Assembly (NCBI GenBank): GCA_036346225.1
Contig: JARFIW010000884.1
Span: forward strand, 1 to 64,000
Direction of reading: 5' to 3'
DNA: 64,000 nt
Source: Platerodrilus igneus
Lineage: Eukaryota > Arthropoda > Insecta > Coleoptera > Lycidae
Shown here: in pieces, positions 11,620 through 20,991 of the stretch
Layout: each line of letters starts with the position of its first letter
Numbering within the stretch: position 1 is the stretch's first letter
Position numbers and translations under genes: made by a program
The notes under the pieces: model-generated
What the model was told of the DNA's origin: nothing
Databases searched by the model: none
Seen by the model: the letters and a program-made list of their open reading frames with translations, nothing else

Positions 11620-12176
11620 GTAACTCATTTGAATTTGCTGTTTTTTTTGATAAACTGTTGAAATTATTGGTGATGTGTGAGTGAACTTTGATGATTATTT
11701 TTCGTTATTTAACGTATTGAAAAAGATACGTATAACTGACTATTATTATGGTATTTTGAATATAACACAAAAGGTGTTCGTAAAGCTAATTAAATTTCTT
11801 AATGAATTTAAATTTAATTGTTAAGACTATATGGGTTTATTGAATTTGTAGTAATAGTATGCAAAGTGGAAAGCATACATTAATAAACTGAGTTATCATG
11901 AGCTCACCATACTCCAGTGTGTAGTAATAAATAAAGATAAGGTATTATTTAGGGCCTATTTACTCCTGTTGCAGTAAAAATGTTTGAAATTACAATTTTA
12001 AAAACAAGGACTTTACAAAGATAGTATTAATTGAGGTGTAACTAGAGCACCGAACTGTACATAACTATGAATTATTGTTTGTAAATAGCGGTAAATAAAT
12101 ATTGTATGATTGTTGTATTACTTTGTGATTTTATTGAATGCTGCGTGAATGTTAAAGAGATTGATAGTAAATTTAG

Positions 12177-12250
12177 GTATCCGAGAAGAGGCACAGCTGA
12201 GCTAGCCAGGGAAGCTGCTGAAGAAATTAATTTGATGAAGCAGAATCCGG
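12177..12250 (+). CDS. Candidate internal exon of an unrecognised gene
   Basis: Between an acceptor-like tttag and a strong donor, ccgg/gtaaga, lies 74 bp open in one frame with protein-like composition (YPRRGTAELAREAAEEINL, then MKQNPG), predicted amphipathic helix. I do not recognise the family. It may be spliced to the promoter/exon at 11531-11619 some 560 bp upstream. No following exon is apparent before the LINE cluster, so the gene is incomplete here or is itself a relic. Confidence 0.4.
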
Positions 12251-12323
12251 GTAAGAAATTTTTGTAAAAGTGTATATTTTTAAATTAAATTTTTTTTTTT
12301 TTAAACTGGCGATGTCCAAAGCT

Positions 12324-12430
12324 AAGTTCCACGGCAAGTTATGACTCCCAATCCGTGGGGCTCAAATGTTTTTTTAGGAAGTTCCACGGCAATTTATGAC
12401 GCCCAATCCGTGAGGCTCGAATGTTTTTTA
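12324..12430 (+). repeat. Tandem duplication of about 55 bp
   Basis: A unit starting aagttccacggcaa occurs at 12324 and again at 12379, each with tatgac(t/g)cccaatccgtg and ending in a T-run. A third partial unit (agatctacgg) begins at about 12433. Confidence 0.85.
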
Positions 12431-12443
12431 GACAGATCTACGG

Positions 12444-12555
12444 TATATATATATATATACCCATATATATAATACATATATACATATATATTGATATGAT
12501 AATAGGGTGATTTAGGGATGTATCGAGTCATAAGGGTAAGAACTTCTTAAAGCGC
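12444..12555 (+). repeat. TA microsatellite joined to a dispersed repeat head
   Basis: A (ta)n tract is followed by ttgatatgataatagggtgat and then gtatcgagtcataagggt. The same order, TA tract then a tgataaggggttgt / cataagggt-like block, is seen at 52100 and 53870, so this is probably a diverged copy of one transposable-element family whose edge contains a microsatellite. Confidence 0.5.
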
Positions 12556-12949
12556 GACAACAATCGCCACCAAAATATAAAATTTATATTGAGAGAAAAA
12601 ACATAGAACCTTACGTCCTGACGTACTTGTTGCCCGTCAGCATTGCGAGTAGTTAAGTTATTCTACATACGATAAATCATACACATGTATAGATTCCTTC
12701 CTACCTTTCTTATCACCATCCTCCATAAAATAGATCATAGTTTATAGTGTAATTAAAATTTCGCTACCAATAAAACAGTTCATCTAGCCTTATAAAAAGG
12801 GGTTACCACTGTACAGACATCCACCTGTTATTCAAAACGGCGAATCCGCAGTACAGTTCTACTGCATATCAACGGTTCTTTTATATCTACATACTGTATC
12901 CGACCACATTGGTGAATCCTTACAAAAACACAATTGCCTGCTACTGCAG
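12556..12949. other. No gene seen
   Basis: About 400 bp of unique-looking AT-rich sequence with stops in all frames and no recognisable repeat. Confidence 0.4.
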
Positions 12950-13270
12950 TCGCACAAACCCTATCATCATCATTAGGTTTTCAGCCCTGAAACTGGTTAG
13001 ACGCGTACCCTCATTGTTTCCTATTCTGAGCTAACATACACACTTCCCTGAAAATTTCTAGTCTGCATCTATCGCCATCTGAGTGCATTAGACTGATCTA
13101 TCTCTGCTTGTAATATATCCCGCACTATTTCCCAAAAATGCTTTAATACATATTTCTCTTACTTTTTTTTGTTATCCACATATGCTTTCAAAAATTTTCT
13201 TCTTGTTTCTATGTTTGTTGTTTTCGAACATAACTGCTGCTCTTTTTTGTTAGATGAAGTTCTCTTCCCC
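12950..13270 (-). mobile_element. LINE 3' fragment (D), minus strand
   Basis: Stretches such as gaaactggttagacgcgtacc, and the region around 13170-13260, align with the 3' part of the LINE ORF seen at 63230-63780 (reverse complement). It is a diverged, deleted remnant next to two further fragments of the same family. Confidence 0.65.
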
Positions 13271-13289
13271 TTCTATTGTTTTACAAATA

Positions 13290-13500
13290 TATATACCCTA
13301 TGTTTCCGATATTTAGTGGTATGTGAAGGGTGTTAAGCAGCCTGCGGCTACCAAGTTCCTCCAAAATTTGAACGCCAAATTAATAGTTTTCCAATATATC
13401 CTTTCGAACAAGATTTATCGTCTTGAAACAGGTTGGACACGTACCTCCACTTATTCTGTTTTGAGCTAGCCTACACAGTTCCCTGAAATTTCCACAGCCC
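13290..13500 (-). mobile_element. LINE 3' fragment (C), minus strand
   Basis: It contains the LINE 3' end (ccctatgtttccgatattta, then gttaagcagcctgcggctac) and a short piece of the ORF end. It duplicates sequence present again at 13505-13720 in LINE A, so at least two copies of the same 3' terminus lie head to tail. Confidence 0.7.
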
Positions 13501-13504
13501 CGCT

Positions 13505-14336
13505 ACAGCTCTTGTTTTCTAATTATATGTCCTATTTTACCGAGATTCAGTAGTATGTGAAGTGGGTTAAGCAGCCTGGGGCTGCTAAGATCCCTAACAC
13601 TTAGACATTTGCTGAATTAATAGTTTTCCAGTAAATGCTTTCGCGTAATTAACATTAGTTGAAAACATTGCAAAACCAATACCTGTAGTTGCTTATAATA
13701 ATTATCAGGTTTAAGTACAATTATTTTTTTCGTCATTAGGTAATCCCTCTTGGAACTGGTTGGACGCGTACCTCGAATAATTTCTATTGCGAGCTAGTCT
13801 ACACATTTCCCTAAAATTCCCACAGCTTACATCTTTAACAAGCTGTGTACGGTAGTCCAACCTAGGTCTACCTCTACCTCTCTTGTTTCATATCTCTGCT
13901 TCTAATATATTCCGCACTATTCACCCATGTCGTAGTATGTGGCCTATCATTCAATATCTCCTACTTTTTACTGTTTTCCACATGTTTCTTTCTTCCCCTA
14001 TCATTTTTAGTACATCTTTGTTCTTAACTTTGTCTGTCCATGACATCTTCATTATACGTCTGTAGCACCACATTTCAAAGGCTTCTATCTTTTTCCTGTC
14101 CGCTTCTCCTACTGTCTAGCTTTTACAGCCTTAGAGTGCTAAGCGCCACCTATATGCTTTAAGCAACCTCTTCCTTGTTTCTACGTTTGTTGTCTTTGGA
14201 CACAGTAGTGGCTTTTCTTGTTTAATGTAGCACGACCTTGTACTAATTTTTGTTTTATATCTTTTGCACTCTTTCCTTCTCGCGTTATTTGGCTTCCTAA
14301 GTAGCAGAAATCCTTAACCTCTTGTAAGTTCTCGTT
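13505..14336 (-). mobile_element. LINE A, 3' portion, left of the Polinton
   Basis: The reverse complement matches LINE B from about 63205 to 63990, including the 3' UTR ending near cttgttttctaatt. It ends exactly at the Polinton target duplication ctcgtt (14331-14336); the element resumes at 34387 on the other side. It encodes the C-terminal part of the reverse transcriptase protein, with many stops. Confidence 0.85.
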
Positions 14337-14851
14337 AGTAGTATAACTATGGAGAAGCTGGGACAGCCCTTTTTAAAGGGTCATAAATATCTTGTAAAGG
14401 GTGTGTGTATTATGGAAAAGAAGTATGTATGTGTGAAGGTCATGTATGTGTAGGTGTGTGTGTGTTAGTATTAGTTAGGTTTGAGGATAACGATAGTATG
14501 GCTATGGAGAAGCTGGCCGGCCCTTTTTAAAAGGATCATAAATATCTTGTAAAGGGTGTGCGTATTATATAAAAGAGAGGTATGTATGTGCAGGTGTGTG
14601 CGTGTAGGGTGTAGGGTATGTATGGTTTGTCGGTGATGTTAACGTGGAAGTCGTGCCGCCGCCCTCGTGATAAAAGTGTGTGTGTAGATATCGATCGGGG
14701 GCGGTGTTGTTGTTGTTTTATTTTCGAAAAGAAAGGTATGTATCGTTATGCGTATAGATGTGTAGGGGGCGTGCGTGTTTTAGTCTAAGACGAAATATCG
14801 TAAGGGGCGCGCAAGTGGTGCGAACGTGTTTTGTTTTAAGAGTGTGTTTTC
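14337..14851 (+). repeat. Left terminal inverted repeat of the Polinton
   Basis: About 515 bp, starting agtagtataactatgg, nearly identical to the reverse complement of 33867-34386. Two tandem subunits begin at 14337 and 14495, each with ctatggagaagctgg, a palindrome-like cccttttt/aaaagg and tcataaatatcttgtaaagggtg. The rest is TG-rich. Confidence 0.95.
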
Positions 14852-14860
14852 AGGATTATC

Positions 14861-15100
14861 TCATCGGACACGTGCAAGACGTTTCAAGTAATCTTTTAAT
14901 AATTTGAAAAATGTTACGCTCGATGTGTCGTAGGCAATTATGATGAAGTATAAGAAGAATAAGGCTGGGGGAAATAACCGCAAGGTTTTTATTACAGGTG
15001 TCGATAAGAAAAAATTGCGTGCTGCGTTTGTATTTGAAAAAAAAAATTTCTCCCCTACTACGAATAATAGTTTCGTCGTCTTGGTAAAAAGAATATCCAA
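14861..15100 (-). pseudogene. Short terminal ORF, left copy, unrecognised
   Basis: The minus-strand frame ends toward the element tip with FIIIAYDTSS, LLKDYLKRLARVR and stop. Nearly the same peptide (FIIIAYEN, LLKVYLKRLARVSDEI) is encoded on the plus strand at 33500-33615 near the right tip, again pointing outward. Conservation of the peptide despite nucleotide differences suggests a real coding segment next to the repeat. The left copy lacks two bases (gtgtcc versus gtgtgtcc) and stops early. Function unknown. Confidence 0.45.
14955..15019 (+). repeat. Subterminal inverted segment, left copy
   Basis: agaataaggctgggg, aaataaccgcaagg and attacaggtgtcgataaga recur as the reverse complement at about 33778-33845. 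It is separated from the terminal repeat by about 100 bp on the left but directly adjoins it on the right, so this end has been rearranged. Confidence 0.8.
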
Positions 15101-15167
15101 AATATTTTTCTATTTATTATTGTGTAATTATTCGAACGGTAAACATCGTGTGTCGAAAGTGTAAAAA

Positions 15168-15966
15168 ATGTCTCAAGCTTCGGACGAATTAAAAATTCCA
15201 GACGCGCTACCTCAACGCGTGCAATTTTAAAACAATTGAAAAGTGCTTGCAACGTAGGTCGAAAACGTCACTATGAATCGATGCTGCTAAATCTGAAATG
15301 TAATCAGATCGTTTCTAATGCAAAAAGCAAGCGTGATAGGGCGATCAGAGGGGCAGGTATTAGTAAAAAGAATGGATCCGGCGATAATACTAGTGCGAAG
15401 GACGACGACGAGGGTTATGCGAACGACGTCGAAGTCGACGATCCTGCTGAAAATTTCGATAGATTAACATCAAAGAAGAATGTCAAAAGACGTAGAACGT
15501 CGAACAATATCGTGTGGGTCGATTTGAAATCGGCTTTCGCCCGCAGGATACGTTCGAGTGCTGTGGTCAATTTATATCACATAGATCCCATGCAATTTTT
15601 AGAAGATGCATTCGCCCTAATAGAGCGACGTTTGAGAAAATGTTTGAGAAAATTTGGATCTCTTAAAATTAATTTCGTGTTTAACGGTGAATACGTAAAG
15701 CCCAACGCATCAACATCATCGTCTTCAGAAGCCGTGGATACATCGTCATCATCATCATCGTCGTCATCGCTCAGACATTTTACTACTAAAAATTATAAAA
15801 TTTTAAAATTGAAGACTTTCAAACTCAAGTTAAACCCGAAGCCATTCAGGAATTGAACAATAAACTGGACGAATATACCGAAAAGCAGAGCGGGTTAGCT
15901 CTTTCGAGAATATTAAATTTAGGCGTCAATATAAATCATGCAGGAACCTATAGTATGCATTCTTAA
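15168..15966 (+). pseudogene. Conserved Polinton-associated protein (same module as the polymerase N-terminus)
   Basis: Starts at ATG 15168; the first about 20 codons end in a stop and the main frame (15236-15856) follows after a frame change. The middle is acidic and Lys-rich. Then comes a conserved block VWVDLKSAFARRIRSSAVVN, HIDPMQFLEDAF and INFVFNGEYV, and after a serine run and another frame change (about 15825) the block SGLALSRILNLGVNIN. The same blocks, in the same order, occur in the minus-strand gene at 30492-31323 fused to the polymerase. Proteins with these motifs accompany DNA polymerase in many arthropod Mavericks; the biochemical role is not known to me. Confidence 0.6.
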
Positions 15967-16040
15967 GGAAGGGGATAAGAAAATTGTCTACGAGATGATA
16001 TGTTTATTTTAATAATCATATACGTTTGTAATATAGAAGA

Positions 16041-16319
16041 ATGTTGACGGTCGAGGATCTTACGAAATTACCGCTCGAGTATATCGAGAGGCATGCAAGT
16101 AAAGACGTCGCCAGAAATTTCGATAAATTACCGGAGTATTTGCAAAAACAATTATGGACGCATCGCTATTGTTTAGCGCATGGCTTACAATCGTCGTCGC
16201 ATGCAGATCAGATAGATGGACCTCCTCTGCAAATAAAATCGTGTCCTGAATGCGCATGTTCTACCCCATATGTACGCGCGCACAACAACACATCGCAGCC
16301 CTGCAATAAAAACCTATGA
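16041..16319 (+). CDS. Unrecognised 92-aa protein with a C-terminal Cys cluster
   Basis: This intact short ORF starts MLTVEDLTKLPLEYIERHAS and ends with CPECACSTPYVRAH, a CxxCxC-type cluster that could bind metal. The N-terminal half is predicted helical. It lies between the conserved left-end gene and the acidic membrane-like gene, all on the plus strand. No family recognised. Coding status is supported by the sustained frame and plausible composition, not by homology. Confidence 0.45.
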   Translation: MLTVEDLTKLPLEYIERHASKDVARNFDKLPEYLQKQLWTHRYCLAHGLQSSSHADQIDGPPLQIKSCPECACSTPYVRAHNNTSQPCNKNL

Positions 16320-16347
16320 ATGCAATTAAAAATGCTCATTGTTCGAA

Positions 16348-17204
16348 ATGACTCCTAAAGGACCGCCCGCAGCCGTCGCAGCATATCTCGCCTACTCTTT
16401 AATATGTAATAATTACCTATACATATTTAAACCGAGCGTATTCTTCCTGGCAAAGAAATCCGGTTCCCGTAGATCCTCCGAATGCATTCGTATGTTTCAA
16501 GGTTGTTGAAAATAAAGACGTTTTGGCATTGTCGAAGTCCGAGTCGTCACAACAACAACAACAAATAAGATGCTCTCTCTCTAAAGATTGGAAACGTATG
16601 GAATTAATTACCATGCAGCTGCAACAGCAATGGCAGCAGCAGCAACAGAACCATTCGGAAGAGGTTCCCTTATCGCCATCATCAGAGACGTCGTCGTCGT
16701 CGTCATCGTCCGCGGTATCGAGAGACCTTTTAATTTATAAAAGTTATCTAGGAGGAGGAGGACGCCTTCAACGACGACGAAATAGAAAACGTAGATGGAT
16801 CCGGCGACGGCGAGGACGGCGACGACGACGACGACGACGGTGCCGAATGGTTGAACAATGGCGCGGGCGATTGTGTCGGAGACGGAGTTGGCATCGATCC
16901 TTTTCTGATGTTTAAAATAAGATTTAAATATAATAGCAGTTTTACGGAGACCGAATGGTACGTCATGCCATGGAATCATAAACGAATCGCCTTCGAAACA
17001 GAAAGAGAGCGAGAAAAAAAAGATCGAGAATTTGATAGTTCAGATGGTGTATGGACGTATTTAGAACACATCGTACTTATGCAATTAATAGGAGCGTGGG
17101 CATACTACATCTATTACAAATATAAAAATAAACTATGCGCGCATGAGCAACATCGTTTGCGCTCGAACGAAAACCTACGCATGCAAAATAATTTTCAGTT
17201 CTAA
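16348..17204 (+). pseudogene. Unrecognised gene with Gln/Ser-rich, acidic and membrane segments
   Basis: The frame begins MTPKGPPAAVAAYLAYSLIC and stops at about 16509; a second frame (16523-16740) is Gln- and Ser-rich; a third frame (to 17204) holds an Asp/Glu-rich stretch followed by NPFLMF-like hydrophobic sequence, YVMPWNHKRIAFE and a hydrophobic segment MQLIGAWAYYIYYKYK before a basic tail. The Arg-rich translation of 16770-16915 in the second frame is an out-of-frame reading of the acidic codons. I interpret this as one gene with two frame changes, possibly a membrane-anchored virion protein. No homologue recognised. Confidence 0.4.
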
Positions 17205-17271
17205 CCGGGAGGTATCTTCGTTCAGGGTGTGTATGTGTGCGTGAAATTTTGCACTTAATTAAATAGCAATT

Positions 17272-17752
17272 ATGGTGAAGTATATTCAAGACGAAAATAA
17301 TCATACAAGTGGTGACGACAGTCAAGTATTTTTAAATAACGATGATGATGACGTAATTTCGTCATCATCATCATCTACGTGTGCAGTATCTGGATCACCG
17401 CAAGTTTTGTCAGGTATTCATGTCTACGATGACGATCAGGCGATGGATCCCTGATATGTAGCACCGAATACCGATTGAATTCCTCCAAGGAGAATGCGCA
17501 ATGGTGCGCTCACGGTCATACGATCGAAGTGGGCTTAACCAAACGAAAGAGCAATATGGATTTTAGCCCTGTTATCAGACTTATATGCCCCAACAGATTT
17601 TGTAAAGAAGGCGAATTGCAAATGGACGAAAACGAGTGGAAAGATTTGTCGTCTATCAATATCGAACATAAATTTAGAAAATTTTTTCCAACCGCTCGGA
17701 TACTGCCACGGTTGCATCTGCAGGCGCTACCGCCGCCTCCGTAGTCGCAGAC
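17272..17752 (+). pseudogene. Unrecognised protein with acidic/Ser start and a Cys/His segment
   Basis: The frame from ATG 17272 is acidic and serine-rich and ends at 17454. The downstream frame overlaps it (GSLICSTEYRLNSSKENAQW) and continues to 17744 with WCAHGHTIEVG and LICPNRFCKEGEL. The Cys/His spacing (C-x2-H, C-x4-C) suggests a small metal-binding fold. A one-base shift near 17445 would join both parts. No family recognised. Confidence 0.4.
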
Positions 17753-17765
17753 GTATGGCACTGGA

Positions 17766-18382
17766 GGCGTGAAATGCATCAGACGATCGACGGATACTTG
17801 GAAGTGGAATTTAAAGACGAATACGAGTCCATTCATAGAGTCGAGGTGCAAAAACTGCTGCGGCTCTCGCCGCATTAGAATCAACAACAACAGGATCCGG
17901 ATACAATGTTGCGCGAATTTCTCTCTCCGCGAAGAATTTGCAAAAGTGTTTACTCTAGCGCCTCTTATAATGCTCAAATTAGAAATATTGAAAGGACAAG
18001 ATTTTCAAGAGTTCTACGATAGAAATATAGAGTGCGTCGCCACTTGCCTTCCCGAAGAGTTCGGAGCTTACGCGTATAACAGGTGCAAGAGCAGTAGCGG
18101 CGACGGCGACGACGATGGAGGTGAAGGCGTCCCCCTCCTCGAGGATGCTGGACTTTATTCGAACGTGCAGGATCAAATCTTATGTCGAGTCGAGATGATA
18201 AGCGAATACGTATTTGGAAATCCATCCCTAAGTACCCTAAACGTTCTTTACGACATCAACAGACTCGGCTTATTAGAAATCACGCGCCATTTCCTCACGA
18301 AATTGTCGATGACGTATTATGTTTATATCAAAAGAATTTAAATGTCGAAATGAAACCTTTGTATTTTAAAGATAGTGTATGA
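17766..18382 (+). pseudogene. Unrecognised gene upstream of the minor capsid block, multi-frame
   Basis: Three overlapping readings cover it: one through DVWHWRREMHQTIDGYLEVE to a stop at about 17878; one with FAKVFTLAPLIMLKLEILKG and an acidic Gly/Asp run (to 18341); and one giving the end IVDDVLCLYQKNLNVEMKPL to 18382. Frame switching and continuous coding-like composition suggest a single decayed or misread gene of roughly 200 codons. It may include the C-terminus of the preceding entry. Function unknown. Confidence 0.35.
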
Positions 18383-18417
18383 TCCTTTTTTGTAAATAAA
18401 ATTTATTCTGTATGCAG

Positions 18418-18420
<3 letters not shown>

Positions 18421-18460
<40 letters not shown>

Positions 18461-18462
18461 AA
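18421..18462 (+). repeat. (ta)n microsatellite
   Basis: A TA tract sits immediately upstream of the phospholipase gene and produces a meaningless Tyr-Ile run in one frame. The true start of the gene should lie downstream of it or be lost. Confidence 0.9.
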
Positions 18463-18469
18463 TTGTTAC

Positions 18470-19410
18470 GTTATTGCAGGAGAGATGTTAGTCAATGTTG
18501 GTACACACGGGGTGAAGGGTTGTTCAACAACCTCTTAAATAAATTGCCCTTCGAACTGCACCTTCCTGGTCATAACTTCTGCGGTCCCGGAACCAGGCTA
18601 CAAGAGCGTTTAAATCGCGGAGACAAAGGTATTAATCCTCTAGACGAAGCGTGCAAGCAGCACGACATCGCGTATTCGCATCACAAAGACGTGGAGCGCA
18701 GGCACGAGGCCGACAAGGTCTTGCAAGAAGCGGCTTGGCGGCGAGTCAAGGCCAAAAGATTCTAAGTGGTCCGAGAAGCTCGCAGCGTTGGGCGTAACGG
18801 CTGCAATGAAAGCGAAACGCAAACTAGGAATGGGAATAGACAAGAAAATGGCCGTGAAACTGGATCGTCGACAGCGAGGAAGACGACGACGACGACAAAA
18901 ACGACGACGTCGAGTACGTCGATGCTCGGGTAAATTCAAAGACAATAACGGTAACGTCGGCAGAAAATGCTCCTTCAGAGGCGGTCTTATAAGTAAAATA
19001 TCTAAAGAAATCAGAAAACAAAGCATCAAGAGTAAAGGACACGGAGATGCTTCGCATAATCGTCTCATTTCGAGCACGATGAGTGCTGCAAAAATTATAG
19101 TCAACAGGATGGGAGGTCGTTCGAAAATTAAAGTACCGCGCATAATACCGGTGCCCAAGCGAGGAGGCTTATTGCCTTTGATTCCGATATTTGCGGGTCT
19201 TTCGGCGCTCGGGCACTGGCCGGCGGAGCGTCGAGCGTCGCAAACGCCATGAATTCGGCCAAAAATGCAAAGAGGTATTTCGACGAGAACGCGCGTCACA
19301 ACAGAGCCATGAAAGAGAAAAAAGTCGGCAGCGGATTGTATTTAAAGCCTCACAAGAAAGGTAGCGCCTTGTACTTGAAACCTTATCCGGGGGATTCAAA
19401 AAACGGATGA
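18470..19410 (+). pseudogene. Phospholipase A2 / pVI-like minor capsid protein
   Basis: The first part has a parvovirus-VP1-type secreted phospholipase A2 domain: LPGHNFCGPGTRL forms the calcium loop, DEACKQHDIAYSHH carries the catalytic His-Asp, and a conserved Asp lies 16 residues later. It hydrolyses phospholipids, in viruses usually to cross endosomal membranes. After one extra A near 18755 the frame continues with a basic stretch, FRGGLISKI, IPLIPIFAGLSALG-like hydrophobic sequence and, after another shift near 19210, repeated GLYLKP/ALYLKPY motifs typical of the adenovirus pVI/pX-like minor capsid part in Polintons. The acidic/basic middle also changes frame. Its stop overlaps the protease ATG (atga). 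No convincing start codon is seen after the microsatellite. Confidence 0.8.
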
Positions 19411-19840
19411 CTTCGATGGTGCCGAGGAATGCTAAGCTCGCCACCACCACCACCACCACCACCACCCTTACACCTCCCATGCGCGCATTGACCGATCTCG
19501 ATCTGCACAAATATGCTAAAGGTGTTCCGTATTTTAGAGACGTGTACATGCGAGACGAGTTGCCGCTAAAAAGACGCGACGGAAGCTTAGCACCGCCGTG
19601 GCGAAACGAAAGTGGTATTATAAATTTAGACGATGGATCCGGTCCGGGCACGCATTGGGTCGGTTATAAAAAAAGGGCCAATACGGTGATATACTTCGAT
19701 AGTTTCGGAGACCTGAGGCCTCCCGAGGAAGTCTTAAGATATTTTCACGGTAGCGATATATATTATAACGTGGAAAGGGAGACTTTAACACGATCGTGTG
19801 TGGTCATTTAGTGTTGAAATTTTTACATAAAGAACCATAA
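19407..19840 (+). pseudogene. Adenain-like cysteine protease (maturation protease), frameshifted at the Cys motif
   Basis: The ORF from ATG 19407 has the adenovirus-protease layout: ALTDLDL near residue 27, GTHWVGYKK with the catalytic His near 83, and VIYFDSFG with the acidic residue near 98. The nucleophile motif CGHLVLKFL is present but in the next frame, so the ORF as written ends at 19811 before it. The motif frame ends at 19840, where taATG overlaps the penton-like start. The family cleaves virion precursor proteins and is a hallmark of Polintons. A Thr run near residues 13-20 is an insertion-prone triplet repeat. Confidence 0.82.
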
Positions 19841-20604
19841 TGCCCTCAGGCGCTACAGTCATGTCTAGGACATTCACGATATTCGGGTATGGAAATACCA
19901 TCAGCAGCGGTACGCTATACCCACCTGTGAGACTGAACGATGGCGGTACGTACACCTGCGGCTTGGTGGGTCTTTACACGTGCAACACCGTTCGAAATAT
20001 TTACGAGGGAAATAATAAGTTCTATTACGATAAAGATAAAGAAATCACCATCGACGAGGATGCTACGAAATAGACGAGCTAAACACGTTCCTGAGAAAAA
20101 GATATTGGAGTCGGCTAAAGCCAACAAAGAAATTAATTCGTCCGTAACTTTGGACGACGACGGATTGGTCGACGGCTTGTTTTCTTTAAGAGCTAATAAT
20201 AATACCCTAAAGTGCGAAATAAAATCGAAATACTCCGTAGACTTCACGAAGCGCGGCAACATCGGTCGAATGCTGGGATTTTATGATCGAATTTTAGAGG
20301 AAGGTCGTTCGCATACGTCCGATCGCGATGTGGAAATAATTTCGGTATCTAATATTTTCGTAGATACTAACATTACGACGGAGCGTACCGCAATAACCAA
20401 CTTTGTCATAGCATTTACGAATTTGGCCTAACCGTGCCCCAGGCTACAGCATAGAACAACAACCAGCAATATAATTCGTTTCCCTCTGTGCGTGGACGAA
20501 TTCGATAACATTACGTTGAGACTGGTGGATCATACGGGTGAAGCGGTTAATTTTTCGAAGGATACGTACCTTTGCGTTCGCCTAGAGCTAAGACGCGAAT
20601 AATA
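19840..20604 (+). pseudogene. Penton-like minor capsid protein
   Basis: It opens at the taATG junction. Successive frames give YYDKDKEITIDE, then CYEIDELNTFLRKRYW, then LFSLRANNNTLKCEIKSKY and DFTKRGNIGRMLGF, then NNQLCHSIYEFGLTVPQ, and finally ITLRLVDHTGEAVNFS up to the stop at 20604. The order YEID - RANNNTLK - IGRMLGF - Ser/Tyr-Glu-Phe - RLVD...G matches the Polinton minor capsid (penton-base-like, single jelly roll) protein. Five frame segments imply at least four indels. Placed between protease and major capsid as usual. Confidence 0.72.
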
Positions 20605-20623
20605 AATTATTATTAAGTTAAAA

Positions 20624-20942
20624 ATGGGCGTCGTTTACGATGACGAGCGTCAGCATCAGCAGCAGCAGCAACAGACGTTAGCCGCAGTCGTCAATATACC
20701 TAAGAAAAATCCGCGCGTTGGGCATTGTTATCGTCGTTGCTGCCGAAGTCTTCTTCTTCTTCTTCTTTTCCTCAAAACAAACCTATATAAAACGCAAAAA
20801 CGTTCTCGAAATCTGCAGTCGCACGCAAATCATCGTTAGCCATAACGAAATAAAAAGCGGAAGAGGTGTGAAAAAGCGACATCATATTAAAAGAAGAGGA
20901 AGAAGAACCTCGCTCTTAGTCGCGCAGACGCAAGTTTCTTAA
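20624..20942 (+). pseudogene. Small basic membrane-like protein, unrecognised
   Basis: The first frame starts MGVVYDDERQHQQQ and stays open to 20839; an overlapping frame from about 20718 has a strong hydrophobic segment GIVIVVAAEVFFFFFF followed by a Lys/Arg-rich tail ending at 20942. A single frame change near 20715 would give a Gln-rich head, one transmembrane helix and a basic tail. It could be a small virion membrane or core protein. No family recognised. Confidence 0.35.
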
Positions 20943-20991
20943 AAGCGCTCGGCTACAAGCTTTTGAATACGAGATAGAAAAAGTACTAGAA

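Noticed and set aside
14640..14850. TG/CA-rich terminal sequence as a telomere-like or CRISPR-like repeat
   Set aside because: No regular unit with spacers; it is simply the TG-rich part of the Polinton inverted repeat.
16770..16915. Very arginine-rich translation resembling a protamine-like core protein
   Set aside because: It is the out-of-frame reading of GAC/GAA-type acidic codons; the next frame gives a normal Asp/Glu-rich region that continues into a membrane-like protein.
18412..18470. Tyr-Ile repeat at the start of the phospholipase ORF as a signal peptide or domain
   Set aside because: It is the translation of a (ta)n microsatellite; the real N-terminus must lie after it.
18640..19299. 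Long minus-strand ORF of 219 codons
   Set aside because: It is antisense to the phospholipase/pVI gene, with no motif, and stays open because of the arginine-rich codons on the other strand.
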